Shown here piece after piece: positions 45,865 to 54,759 of a stretch of 64,000 nucleotides of DNA. This stretch comes from Butyrivibrio sp. CB08 (GTDB lineage Bacteria > Bacillota > Clostridia > Lachnospirales > Lachnospiraceae). The notes beneath the pieces were generated by a model, which ran no database searches, was not told where the DNA came from, and was given only the letters and a program-made list of their open reading frames with translations. The DNA lies in the NCBI RefSeq assembly GCF_003625485.1, contig NZ_RAIR01000001.1:248001-312000 (forward strand), read 5' to 3'. The translations under genes and the position numbers were made by a program. How positions within the stretch are numbered: the stretch's first letter is position 1; each line of letters starts with the position of its first letter.

Positions 45865-47178
45865 ATGGCAAGAGGTACTTTTACTGGTGGTATTCATCCC
45901 TACGAAGGTAAAGAGCTTTCCAAGGATAAGCCCATCAAAATAGTTCTTCCACAGGGAGAACTGGTGTATCCGGTATCACAGCATATCGGCGCGCCCGCCA
46001 AGCCTATTGTTGCAGTGGGTGACCACGTCCTGACAGGTCAGAAGATCTGTGAAGCAGGTGGCTTTGTTTCAGCACCGATCTTTTCAACCGTATCAGGAAC
46101 AGTCAAGGCAATCGAGAAGAGACGTCTGGCAACTGGTGCTATGTGCGACTGTATCATCGTAGAGAACGATGAGAAGTATGAGGAAGTTGAGTTTAAACCA
46201 GCCAAGCCATACGAAGAGATGACTGCTGAGGACAAGATCGCAGCTGTTCGTGAAGCTGGCGTGGTAGGAATGGGAGGCGCAGGTTTCCCAACTGCTGTTA
46301 AGTTTTCTCCTAAAGAGCCCGACAAGATCGACTATGTCATCGCTAACTGCTCAGAGTGTGAGCCTTATCTTACATCTGACTATCGCAGGATGATCGAAGA
46401 GCCGGAGCTTCTATTAGAAGGTCTTCAGATCGCAGTAAGCATCTTCCCTAATGCAAGAGGTATTCTTGCAATCGAGGACAACAAGCCTGATGCGATCGCT
46501 AAATTCAAAGAATTAACTAAAGATCTGGACAACATAAGCGTTAAGCCCGTCAAGACCAAGTATCCTGAGGGCGCTGAGCGTATGCTTATTTATGCTGTTA
46601 CAGGAAGAGAGATCAACTCATCAATGCTTCCGGCAGATGCAGGATGCATCGTTGACAACGTAGATACACTCTGCGCTGTAAGAAGAGCAGTTATGGAAGG
46701 CAGACCTCTCATGGAGAGGATCGTAACCATCACTGGTGAAGCTGTTGAGAATCCACAGAACTACAAGGTAAGGATTGGAACCAACTATAGAGAACTCCTT
46801 GAGGACGCTGGCCTTAAGTGCGAGCCTGCCAAGATCATTTCTGGCGGACCTATGATGGGATTTGCTCTCTTTGATCTGGATGTTCCCACAACCAAGACTG
46901 CATCAGCTCTTACATGCCTTACTAAGGACGAGGTGGCAGCCCTAGAACCATCAGCCTGCATCAACTGTGCACGCTGCGTTGAGGTATGCCCTGAGAGACT
47001 CGTTCCCAAGAACCTGGCAGATGCAGTTGAACATAATAACGAGAAGGCATTCCTTGACATGTATGGCATGGAGTGCTGCGAGTGCGGATGCTGTAGTTAC
47101 ATCTGTCCTGCAAGACGTCAGCTGACTCAGCTGATCAAGGGCATGCGTAAGATTCAGCTCGGCAAGAGAAAGAAATAA
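45865..47178 (+). CDS. rnfC: Rnf complex subunit C (NADH- and FMN-binding, two [4Fe-4S])
   Basis: A 437-residue subunit with the N-terminal GGIHPYEGKELSKDKPI segment, a Gly-rich nucleotide region (GVVGMGGAGFPTAVKF) and two ferredoxin motifs (CINCARCVEVCPERL, CCECGCCSYICPARR). It takes electrons from or gives them to NAD at the cytoplasmic side. ATG 45865 has the strong site GGAGGAAGG; the TTG at 45847 would fall inside that site. Confidence 0.95.
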   Translation: MARGTFTGGIHPYEGKELSKDKPIKIVLPQGELVYPVSQHIGAPAKPIVAVGDHVLTGQKICEAGGFVSAPIFSTVSGTVKAIEKRRLATGAMCDCIIVENDEKYEEVEFKPAKPYEEMTAEDKIAAVREAGVVGMGGAGFPTAVKFSPKEPDKIDYVIANCSECEPYLTSDYRRMIEEPELLLEGLQIAVSIFPNARGILAIEDNKPDAIAKFKELTKDLDNISVKPVKTKYPEGAERMLIYAVTGREINSSMLPADAGCIVDNVDTLCAVRRAVMEGRPLMERIVTITGEAVENPQNYKVRIGTNYRELLEDAGLKCEPAKIISGGPMMGFALFDLDVPTTKTASALTCLTKDEVAALEPSACINCARCVEVCPERLVPKNLADAVEHNNEKAFLDMYGMECCECGCCSYICPARRQLTQLIKGMRKIQLGKRKK

Positions 47179-47191
47179 GGGGGACATTTGA

Positions 47192-48142
47192 ATGAGTGAA
47201 CTAAAAAGAGTGTCATCCAATCCCCATGTTAGATCCAAGACTACCACATCCAACATCATGATGTGGGTGGTTTTAGCTCTGCTTCCTGCCACAGGTTTTG
47301 GTATATATAACTTTGGACTGAATGCACTTATCATTGTTTTATTATCTGTAGGTAGTGCGGTGCTCTCAGAGTTTATCTATGAGAAGGCACTTGGCAAGCC
47401 TATTACCGTTGGAGATTTCTCTGCGGTGGTAACAGGTCTTTTACTTGGACTTAACCTTCCATCAACAGTTCCTTTCTGGGTACCTGTTCTTGGAAGCATA
47501 TTTGCGATCATCATGGTCAAGCAGCTCTTTGGCGGCCTCGGACAGAACTTCATGAATCCTGCCCTTGGCGGAAGGTGTTTCCTTGTAATTTCCTTCCCTG
47601 CTCTTATGACCAACTTCATCACCGACACTTACACAGGTGCAACACCACTTGCTAACCTCAAGAACGGTATTGAAGTTAACGTAATGGACATGATCATCGG
47701 ACGCACAGGCGGAACAATTGGTGAGACATCAATGCTCTGCATCGTTATCGGCGCTATGATCCTGTTCGCTGTAGGTATCATCGATTATGTGATCCCATTC
47801 ACATATATCATCACATTTGTGATCTTTGTTGGACTTTTTGGCGGCTATGGATTTAACTTCTCATATATCGCTGCTCACCTTGCAGGTGGCGGACTTATGC
47901 TTGGAGCATTCTTCATGGCAACCGATTATGTCACATGCCCTATAACTCCAAAGGGTAAGGTTATCTACGGTATCATCCTTGGTCTTCTTACCGGAATATT
48001 CCGTATATTTGGTGCCAATGCTGAGGGCGTATCCTTTGCAATTGTCATCGCTAACCTTCTTGTGCCTCTCATTGAGAAGTTCACGATCCCAAGGGCCTTC
48101 GGTATTAAGAAATCTGCAAAGAAGGAGGCGAAAAAAGCATGA
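47192..48142 (+). CDS. rnfD: Rnf complex subunit D (membrane, covalent FMN)
   Basis: A 316-residue polytopic subunit. The TGATPLANL segment carries the Thr to which FMN is bound by phosphoester in RnfD/NqrB proteins. Overlaps rnfG by 4 bp. Confidence 0.94.
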   Translation: MSELKRVSSNPHVRSKTTTSNIMMWVVLALLPATGFGIYNFGLNALIIVLLSVGSAVLSEFIYEKALGKPITVGDFSAVVTGLLLGLNLPSTVPFWVPVLGSIFAIIMVKQLFGGLGQNFMNPALGGRCFLVISFPALMTNFITDTYTGATPLANLKNGIEVNVMDMIIGRTGGTIGETSMLCIVIGAMILFAVGIIDYVIPFTYIITFVIFVGLFGGYGFNFSYIAAHLAGGGLMLGAFFMATDYVTCPITPKGKVIYGIILGLLTGIFRIFGANAEGVSFAIVIANLLVPLIEKFTIPRAFGIKKSAKKEAKKA

Positions 48143-48747
48143 ACGATACAAAATCAATGATCAAAAACGCCTTTATCCTCTTTGCTATCACTTTAGTTGC
48201 TGGTATTCTTCTGGGAGTTGTTTATCAGGTTACAAAAGAGCCTATCGCATACCAGGAGAAGCTTGCACAGGACAAGGCTAACCAGTCAGTATTTTCTGCA
48301 GCTGCTACATTTGATGATGTGGCACTTAATGAATCTGGAGCAGCAACTGTTGCATCACAGTTTACAGGTGTAACTATTGAGAGCGTCAAGGAAGCCAAGG
48401 ATTCAGCTGGAACAGGACTTGGATATGTTATCCAGGTTAAGTCAAAGGGCTACGGCGACTTTATCACTTACACAGTTGGCGTTACCAACGATGGTAATAT
48501 CAATGGTATTTCAATCATCTCAATTGCTGAGACTCCAGGACTTGGAATGAATGCCCAGAAGGTTATCGTTCCACAGTTTGAGAACAAGACTGCTACACAG
48601 TTCTCTGTAGTTAAGAATGGTCAGCTTTCAGATCCTTCTACTCAGATAGAAGCAATCTCTGGAGCTACCATCACATCCAGAGCTGTGACAAATGGCGTTA
48701 ACGCAGCAGTATCTTATTTTGAAAATGTATTGAAAGGAGGTCAGTGA
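48139..48747 (+). CDS. rnfG: Rnf complex subunit G (covalent FMN)
   Basis: A 202-residue subunit with one N-terminal membrane helix and the flavinylation motif SGAT (EAISGATITSRAV) near the C-terminus. Part of the electron path across the membrane. Confidence 0.94.
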   Translation: MNDTKSMIKNAFILFAITLVAGILLGVVYQVTKEPIAYQEKLAQDKANQSVFSAAATFDDVALNESGAATVASQFTGVTIESVKEAKDSAGTGLGYVIQVKSKGYGDFITYTVGVTNDGNINGISIISIAETPGLGMNAQKVIVPQFENKTATQFSVVKNGQLSDPSTQIEAISGATITSRAVTNGVNAAVSYFENVLKGGQ

Positions 48748-48752
48748 TAAGC

Positions 48753-49532
48753 ATGGAAGCAAAAAAAGGCGCTTTAGGCTTTAAACAGCACACTCCTGCC
48801 GAGAGATTTTTTAACGGCCTCATTGTTGAAAATCCTACTCTGGTTCTTATGATCGGTATGTGTCCTACACTGGCTGTTACATCATCAGCCATCAACGGAC
48901 TTGGAATGGGACTTGCAACAACTTTCGTACTTGCACTTAGTAACGCAGTTATTTCAGCACTCAGAAAGGTGATTCCTCCAACAGTCAGGATCCCATCTTT
49001 CATCGTTGTAATAGCTTCTTTCGTAACACTGGTTCAGCTTCTTATGCAGGCTTATGTACCAGCACTTAACGCAGCCCTTGGTGTTTACATCCCTCTTATC
49101 GTTGTTAACTGTATCATCTTCGGTAGAGCGGAGGCTTACGCCAGCAAGAACGGTATTGTTCCAGCATTCTTTGATGGAATCGGAATGGGTATCGGATTTA
49201 CATGTGCCATCACATGTATCGGTCTTGTGCGTGAGTTCATCGGCGGCGGAACAGCTTTTGATGTACAGATCCTTGGTGAGGGAACAGTGGTTCCTGGCCC
49301 TGTAGGTGCATTCCTTTCAGGCTACACACCAATCAGCATCTTCATCCAGCAGGCTGGTGCGTTCTTCGTTCTTGCATTCCTTATTGCCATCATGAACAAG
49401 ATCAAGATGAACATGGCTAAGAAGGGAAAAGACACATCCAAGTTCGGACAGGGATGCTGCTCATCAGCAGAAGAGGCAGCAGCCGACAAGATCTCTGCAG
49501 AAAAAGAAGCAAGGAAGGAGGCTAACGAATAA
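48753..49532 (+). CDS. rnfE: Rnf complex subunit E (membrane)
   Basis: A 259-residue polytopic subunit (six hydrophobic helices, FGRAEAYASKNG, with Cys residues in GFTCAITCIG matching the intramembrane iron-sulfur ligands known for RnfA/E). ATG 48753 lies 11 nt after AAAGGAGG; the GTG at 48744 is too close to that site. A charged Cys-Cys-containing tail (GQGCCSSAEEAAADK) extends beyond the last helix. Confidence 0.93.
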   Translation: MEAKKGALGFKQHTPAERFFNGLIVENPTLVLMIGMCPTLAVTSSAINGLGMGLATTFVLALSNAVISALRKVIPPTVRIPSFIVVIASFVTLVQLLMQAYVPALNAALGVYIPLIVVNCIIFGRAEAYASKNGIVPAFFDGIGMGIGFTCAITCIGLVREFIGGGTAFDVQILGEGTVVPGPVGAFLSGYTPISIFIQQAGAFFVLAFLIAIMNKIKMNMAKKGKDTSKFGQGCCSSAEEAAADKISAEKEARKEANE

Positions 49533-50119
49533 TGGGAGAAGTAATACTTAACTTAGTTGGACTTATGATAACTGCATCCCTTGTGAATAACGTAGTCCTT
49601 AGCCAGTTCCTTGGCCTTTGTCCTTTCCTTGGTGTATCCAAGAAGACAGACACAGCTCTTGGAATGGGCGCTGCATGTATCTTCGTTATCACAATGGCAT
49701 CACTTGTGTGCAGCATTATTTACAAGTTTATTTTGTCACCACTTGATCTGTCATATCTTCAGACCATCGTATTTATTCTTGTTATCGCTATGCTGGTTCA
49801 GTTTGTTGAGATGATCCTCAAGAAGTTCGTGGTATCTCTTTACCAGGCTCTTGGTGTTTATCTTCCACTTATCACAACAAACTGCGCTGTACTTGGTGTA
49901 GCTCTTAACAACGTAACTGATGGATATTCAATCTTAGAGAGTGTAGTTACCGGTTTTGCTACAGCAGTTGGATTTACGATCTCAATCGTAATTCTTGCAG
50001 GACTTCGTGAGAAGATGGAATACAATGATATCCCAGCTCCATTTAAAGGGATGCCAATGGTTCTTTTGACCTCAGGTCTTATGGCAATCGCATTTACCGG
50101 ATTCTCAGCTCTCAAATAA
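49532..50119 (+). CDS. rnfA: Rnf complex subunit A (membrane)
   Basis: A 195-residue polytopic subunit homologous to RnfE, with NNVVLSQFLGLCPFLGVS and TTNCAVLGVALNN holding the conserved Cys. It overlaps the rnfE stop by 1 base and has AAGGAGG upstream. Confidence 0.95.
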   Translation: MGEVILNLVGLMITASLVNNVVLSQFLGLCPFLGVSKKTDTALGMGAACIFVITMASLVCSIIYKFILSPLDLSYLQTIVFILVIAMLVQFVEMILKKFVVSLYQALGVYLPLITTNCAVLGVALNNVTDGYSILESVVTGFATAVGFTISIVILAGLREKMEYNDIPAPFKGMPMVLLTSGLMAIAFTGFSALK

Positions 50120-50138
50120 TAATAGGAGATATTGACTT

Positions 50139-50933
50139 ATGATTACTGGAATAATCATTGCAACTGCAGTGGTTGCCGGTGTTGGAATTGTCATCGGACT
50201 TATTCTTGGCATCGCAGACCTCAAACTGCATGTTGATGTAGATGAAAAAGAACTGGCTATCTTAGAAGCTCTTCCAGGTAATAACTGCGGTGGATGTGGA
50301 TTCCCCGGATGTTCTGGATGTGCTGCAGCGATAGCTAAGGGTGAAGCTGCTGTTAACCAGTGCCCTGTTGGCGGCTCAGCAGTGGCTGATGTAATATCTG
50401 GCATTATGGGCGTTGAGGCGGGAGAGAGCAAGCGCATGGTTGCTTACGTACACTGCCAGGGCGACTGTGAGAAGGCAAAGAGCCAGTACGAGTACAACGG
50501 AGCAGATGACTGCAGACTTCAGACACAGGCTCCAGGCGGTGGATCCAAGACCTGCTCATTTGGATGTCTTGGAGGCGGAAGCTGCGTATCTGTTTGTCAG
50601 TTTGATGCGATCCATATAGTTAATGGCATAGCAGTAGTAGATAAGGAAGAGTGTAAGGCCTGCGGCAAGTGTGCAGAGATCTGCCCTCGTCACCTCATCG
50701 ACCTGATCCCATACGATGCGACTCAGGTTGTATCCTGCAAGTCTCAGGATATGGGTAAGCTGGTTAACCAGTACTGCTCAATCGGATGTATTGCATGTCA
50801 CATCTGTGAAAAGAACTGTCCAGTTGGCGCAATCACTGTTGAGAACAATGTGGCAGTCATCGACCAGGAGAAGTGTACTCACTGCGGAACCTGCGTAGAG
50901 AAATGCCCAAAGAAGGCTATCAAGGCCCTGTAA
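50139..50933 (+). CDS. rnfB: Rnf complex subunit B (ferredoxin-like entry subunit)
   Basis: A 264-residue subunit with an N-terminal membrane helix, the four-Cys cluster NNCGGCGFPGCSGCAAAI, and three further ferredoxin-type Cys motifs (including CKACGKCAEICPRHL and CTHCGTCVEKCPKKA). It exchanges electrons with ferredoxin. The complete CDGEAB set predicts a working ferredoxin:NAD oxidoreductase coupled to Na+ or H+ movement. Confidence 0.95.
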   Translation: MITGIIIATAVVAGVGIVIGLILGIADLKLHVDVDEKELAILEALPGNNCGGCGFPGCSGCAAAIAKGEAAVNQCPVGGSAVADVISGIMGVEAGESKRMVAYVHCQGDCEKAKSQYEYNGADDCRLQTQAPGGGSKTCSFGCLGGGSCVSVCQFDAIHIVNGIAVVDKEECKACGKCAEICPRHLIDLIPYDATQVVSCKSQDMGKLVNQYCSIGCIACHICEKNCPVGAITVENNVAVIDQEKCTHCGTCVEKCPKKAIKAL

Positions 50934-50949
50934 TATTATTGATATTTAA

Positions 50950-50983
50950 AGAGGCGAAACTTAAATGTTTCGTCTCTTTTTTA
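50950..50983 (+). terminator. Terminator after the rnf operon
   Basis: An 11-bp stem AGAGGCGAAAC / GTTTCGTCTCT (one G-U pair) followed by six T. Confidence 0.92.
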
Positions 50984-51024
50984 TTTGTGGTAAAGTGGCA
51001 AATTATAAACAATTTATAAAATCA

Positions 51025-51075
51025 CAAAATCTGACCCCAATATGATAGCTTGTATGATTATACCTAGTATATGAT
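51025..51075 (+). promoter_or_regulatory. Shared-architecture promoter of the small WWW-tail protein
   Basis: CAAAA (51025-51029), ATGAT (51042-51046), ATGAT (51054-51058) and TATGAT as -10 (51070-51075). The spacing N12-N7-N11 is identical to that before the three large surface-protein genes. The two ATGAT boxes are a 12-bp-spaced direct repeat over the -35 region. Confidence 0.75.
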
Positions 51076-51126
51076 TCTTTTGTATAAGTGCTAGTGCGCG
51101 GTTTTTTATTGAGGGTGAGTGTGAAA

Positions 51127-51411
51127 ATGAAAACAAAATTACGGATGAAGGGGTATGCGTCGCTACTTGTAGCAGCCATGATTATTGGATTATTATGCAA
51201 TCCGATAACTGCCAGAGCTCAGCAGAGTGATCAGGCAGAAGCTACTGTGACGATCGCAGAAGAAGAGACACCACTTGTGGCTACGCCAAAAGAGAGCAGA
51301 GCTGAATCAAGCTGGTGGTGGATGATCCTTTTGGCAGCGGGTCTTGGCATTACTATAGAAGAGTATGTCAGGATCAAAGCCTATAAGGGTGAAGATGATG
51401 AACTTGTTTAA
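51127..51411 (+). CDS. Small secreted/anchored protein with Trp-Trp-Trp tail
   Basis: A 94-residue protein: signal peptide (about 1-31, ending TARA before QQ), a mature outer stretch of only about 30 residues (TIAEEETPLVATP inside it), W63-W64-W65, a membrane helix, EEY and a mixed charged tail. It is a minimal form of the tail seen on the large proteins downstream, with almost no passenger. The start is ATG 51127, after GAGGGTGAG; the longer GTG frame from 51088 would begin too close to the predicted transcription start. Function unknown; it could be a dedicated substrate, decoy or assembly partner of the anchoring machinery. Confidence 0.72.
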   Translation: MKTKLRMKGYASLLVAAMIIGLLCNPITARAQQSDQAEATVTIAEEETPLVATPKESRAESSWWWMILLAAGLGITIEEYVRIKAYKGEDDELV

Positions 51412-51438
51412 CTGATCGTGGACACACAATTACACGAT

Positions 51439-51480
51439 AAAAGAGCTTAATTCTTAACGGGATTAAGCTCTTTTGTTTTG
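51439..51480 (+). terminator. Terminator after the small WWW-tail gene
   Basis: A 13-bp stem AAAAGAGCTTAAT / ATTAAGCTCTTTT followed by GTTTTG. Confidence 0.88.
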
Positions 51481-51541
51481 CTGTTTATCAATATGATAAC
51501 TAATGTTTAGCTAAAAAATCATACATAAAAGTTAAAAAATA

Positions 51542-51592
51542 CAAAAATAATGTTTATTATGATGGGTTATATGATTGGTAGTCTGATACAAT
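51542..51592 (+). promoter_or_regulatory. Shared-architecture promoter of surface protein 1
   Basis: CAAAA (51542-51546), ATGAT (51559-51563), ATGAT (51571-51575), TACAAT as -10 (51587-51592). A leader of about 70 nt follows before the AGGAGGG ribosome site (51648-51654). Confidence 0.78.
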
Positions 51593-51665
51593 CAGTTTCG
51601 TGCTTGAAAAACATCAAGTTAAAATTAAGTGTGTTTGATTATTTTTTAGGAGGGAATTTTAAGTT

Positions 51666-54518
51666 ATGAAGAACAAGGTTAACAAGCAGATCATCAAGGC
51701 ACTTTCAGTAGGTATCGCAGCAAGCATGGCACTTCAGCCAGTAGCTGTATATGCTGAGACAACTGATGGGGTTACACCAACAGGTGAGCCAACTGGGGAT
51801 CCAGTTGTATCAGAGAACAATGAGAGCGCAACTACTCAGGAGTTTGAGGCAACTGAGACAGTTATCGAAGAAGCTGGCGAAGCAGTTGATAAGGCTGAGT
51901 TTACAACAGGTCAGTCATTCAACAATGAAGGTAGTGAAGAGGCATTTGTTACAGGCGAAGTTACAGAGGCAAGTGATCTCATCGATGATTCAGAAGATGA
52001 TGTTAAAGATGCACAGGGTTACGCTGAGAAGAGAGATGAGGAACTTGAGGCTTTCCACGATACATTAGAAGATGGAAAGTTTGATGAGAACATCTCAAAT
52101 GCTAAGAGCGATTACAGTTCTGCTGAGCAGACAGCTAAAGACGCACAGGAGATTGCTGATAAGGTTACAGAAGATTCTACATATGAAGAAGCTAAGCAGT
52201 TTGTAAGCGATGCTGAGGCTAAGTATGAAGAGGCCAACCAGCTCCTTGCAAAGGCTGAGGGTGAGCGCCAGGCAGCTCAGGATACTTATGATGCAGCATT
52301 CAAGAAGTACATGGATGCTCAGAAGGATGCTTCACTTACTACTATCGAGCTCACTGCAGCAGAGAAGGAACTTGCAGATGCTAAGAAGCTTGTAGAGGAT
52401 AAGGAGCAGGCTGTTCTTGATGCTGAGACAGCTGCAAACGAAATCCTTAACCAGATGCTTGAGGATGATTACAACAAGATTCAGGAAGCACAGATGGCTC
52501 TTGAAGATGATTCCTTAACAGACAAAGAGCGTGCTGCTAAAGAGGACGAGCTTGCTAAGCTTCTTATCGGTTCTTATATCAAGGCTAACGGCGGCAAGTC
52601 AGTTAAGTTTGGCACCGTAGAAAAAACAGAGGTCCTTGGAATCGATGAAGAAGGTACTGACGTTACAAATACAAAGATATACCAGACTGTTAAGTACACT
52701 GATAAAGACGGCAAAGAGGTTCCAGAGATATTCGTGATTTCTGTTGTTGATGGAGAGGTTTGCGTTAAGTCACTGAATGTTACTGTAGAAGATGATTTAA
52801 GTAACAAAATTCAGGATGCAGTAGAAGGAAAGGCTGAAGTTCCTGAGAGCTGGAAGACTACAGATGGAAAAGAATTCGAAGAAACACAGACTACTCATAC
52901 ATTCGAGAAAAAGGAAGAAGGCCAGACTGGCTTCTATGCTATCGATACAGCAACAAGTCCTAAGGAGCAGATTCAGGGCGCTGATGATGTATCTATGAAG
53001 ACAAATTATCGTCAAGGAAATAAATATAATGTTACTGCCTATGTAGAGAAGGCCGACAAGGAACCTAGCTATGAGCTTAAGAAGATTATGGTTCATAGTG
53101 AAGAAGATGGATACGAGAAGAAAGAGCAGCCTGCTCCTATCTCTTATGGTAAGAATGGATGGCGTGATTTTTGGCCAGATGTTATAAGACTTAAAAATGA
53201 AGGTTATAACCTTAAAGTAACATATTTTGGAGAAGAGATTGATTATATATCGCTTGGTGTAGCGATAGGAACTCTTTTCAATGGTTTGGCCTGGAATGAG
53301 AAACCTCTTGTACTTTCAGTTACAAACGAGGTTGATGATCCTTTAAAACCAATCAAGCATGAAGAAACTGTTGTAGAAGAGACAATTTCCAAAGAGTACA
53401 CAGAAGTTACTGGTTGGTATGATAGCCAGGCTTACTATTGTGATAATCAGTATTGGGCAAATTATTATAAGAATGAGGATATAGCTACTTACGAGGCTGA
53501 TGGAGCTGTAGTTGTATCTAGTACAGTTGCTCAGGATAGCCATGGCAGATGGTACTATGTAGTTGAGGCCGTATATCCTACACAGAACCAGAAGACTGTA
53601 GATAAAACATATGCTGTAAATAGATACACACCTGACGATTACACAATCCATACTGATCATCAGGATGCTGTAGAAGCTCAGGATGCAAGATATGGCACAA
53701 AGATTGTAGAGACTGAAGGAACATCTCTTGTAGAGAGCGATCTCGCACAGAAGATTGCTGCTCAGGAGGAGAAAATTGCTAATCAGAGATTAGCGGCTGA
53801 GGCAGCAGCATCAGCTACTGAGGATTACTACAATGCTCTTGATGCTGTAGAGAAGGCGCGCGAGAAGGTTGAGAATCTTAAGAAGAAGAACTCACCTATG
53901 ACAGTTCTTGCAGAGGCTTCAGCAGAGCTTAGAGCAGCTATGCAGCAGCTTAAATATGCTACATGGGCTAAGAGTGATGCTAAGAAGGCACTTTCAGATG
54001 CAAACGATGCACTGTTACTTGCTAAGGAAGAGCTTGCTAAGAAGCCTGTACCTTCAACTGGTTCAGATGATGATGATCAGCCAAGTGGTGGAGATAACAC
54101 AACAAGTGATGACACTACTCCTGTAGCAGGTCCAGCTATCGTATCAAATGCAGTTGTTACTCCTACAGTAGCAAACGATAACGAGGCAGTACTTGGCGTA
54201 GTTAGAAAGACTTCAACAAGATCTTCTAAGAAGGCAGCTTCAACATCTGAGGCAGTTTCTACAGATAACGGAAACAGCAACAACTCAGAAGTAGCAGGCG
54301 CTAAGAAGGAAGAGACTAAGACTCCAGTAGTTGAGGAGACTAAGGAGATTGAAGAAACTGAAACAGCACTTGCTGCAATTCCTGAGCTTGAGGAGAAGGG
54401 CTTTGCTTGGTGGTGGATCCTTATCCTTGCAGCTATCGCTGGTGTATCTGTAGAAGAGTACACAAGAAGAAAGAAGAACAAGGCTAAGGCTGAGAACTCA
54501 ACTAAAATTACTAAGTAA
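51666..54518 (+). CDS. Large coiled-coil surface protein 1 with WWW tail
   Basis: A 950-residue protein with a signal peptide (MKNKVNKQIIKALSVG..., cleavage expected after VYA at about residue 30). An Ala/Glu/Lys-rich coiled coil follows to about residue 300, then a beta-rich, Tyr-rich head (about 302-690) and a second short coiled coil (about 692-792). A Ser/Thr/Pro-type linker with SSKKAASTSEAVSTDNGN leads to the tail IEETETALAAIP...W915-W-W, membrane helix, EEYTRRKKNK. No LPXTG motif. The two coils could pair antiparallel and hold the head at the tip. It is a paralogue of the next gene with matching ends and a diverged head. Ligand unknown; an adhesin or S-layer-like stalk is the simplest guess. 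Confidence 0.82.
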   Translation: MKNKVNKQIIKALSVGIAASMALQPVAVYAETTDGVTPTGEPTGDPVVSENNESATTQEFEATETVIEEAGEAVDKAEFTTGQSFNNEGSEEAFVTGEVTEASDLIDDSEDDVKDAQGYAEKRDEELEAFHDTLEDGKFDENISNAKSDYSSAEQTAKDAQEIADKVTEDSTYEEAKQFVSDAEAKYEEANQLLAKAEGERQAAQDTYDAAFKKYMDAQKDASLTTIELTAAEKELADAKKLVEDKEQAVLDAETAANEILNQMLEDDYNKIQEAQMALEDDSLTDKERAAKEDELAKLLIGSYIKANGGKSVKFGTVEKTEVLGIDEEGTDVTNTKIYQTVKYTDKDGKEVPEIFVISVVDGEVCVKSLNVTVEDDLSNKIQDAVEGKAEVPESWKTTDGKEFEETQTTHTFEKKEEGQTGFYAIDTATSPKEQIQGADDVSMKTNYRQGNKYNVTAYVEKADKEPSYELKKIMVHSEEDGYEKKEQPAPISYGKNGWRDFWPDVIRLKNEGYNLKVTYFGEEIDYISLGVAIGTLFNGLAWNEKPLVLSVTNEVDDPLKPIKHEETVVEETISKEYTEVTGWYDSQAYYCDNQYWANYYKNEDIATYEADGAVVVSSTVAQDSHGRWYYVVEAVYPTQNQKTVDKTYAVNRYTPDDYTIHTDHQDAVEAQDARYGTKIVETEGTSLVESDLAQKIAAQEEKIANQRLAAEAAASATEDYYNALDAVEKAREKVENLKKKNSPMTVLAEASAELRAAMQQLKYATWAKSDAKKALSDANDALLLAKEELAKKPVPSTGSDDDDQPSGGDNTTSDDTTPVAGPAIVSNAVVTPTVANDNEAVLGVVRKTSTRSSKKAASTSEAVSTDNGNSNNSEVAGAKKEETKTPVVEETKEIEETETALAAIPELEEKGFAWWWILILAAIAGVSVEEYTRRKKNKAKAENSTKITK
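54214..54316 (+). repeat. 103-bp block identical to 58196-58298
   Basis: Within the linker-coding part of surface protein 1, 103 consecutive bases are identical to the matching part of surface protein 2, whereas flanks differ. It indicates recent duplication or gene conversion. Confidence 0.9.
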
Positions 54519-54547
54519 TTATCTTTAATCAAACACATTTTTATAGA

Positions 54548-54585
54548 AAGAAGGGCGGATCGATTGGATCCGCTCTTCTTGTTTT
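54548..54585 (+). terminator. Terminator after surface protein 1
   Basis: A 14-bp stem AAGAAGGGCGGATC / GATCCGCTCTTCTT (one G-U) with a short loop, then GTTTTG. Nearly the same terminator follows surface protein 2. Confidence 0.92.
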
Positions 54586-54636
54586 GCGCATAAAATCTAG
54601 GTTATCGGCTATTATCACAAAAAAGTTTAGTTTTTT

Positions 54637-54687
54637 CAAAAATAATGTTAAATATGATGTTTTGTATGATAGGGCATTTGCTACAAT
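54637..54687 (+). promoter_or_regulatory. Shared-architecture promoter of surface protein 2
   Basis: CAAAA (54637-54641), ATGAT (54654-54658), ATGAT (54666-54670), TACAAT as -10 (54682-54687). Leader of about 70 nt with TTTAGGAGGG before the ATG. Confidence 0.78.
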
Positions 54688-54759
54688 GCATTTACAGTCG
54701 TACAAGACGAATATAAAAATGTGTGTGTTTGATTAAATTATTTAGGAGGGTTTTTAGTT

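Noticed and set aside
51088..51126. GTG 51088 as start of the small WWW-tail protein
   Set aside because: It is only about 6 nt after the expected transcription start and would give an unusually long N-terminus before the signal peptide.
45812..51411. Functional link between the rnf operon and the WWW-tail proteins
   Set aside because: They are adjacent but separated by a strong terminator and a promoter of a different type; nothing ties electron transport to the surface proteins.
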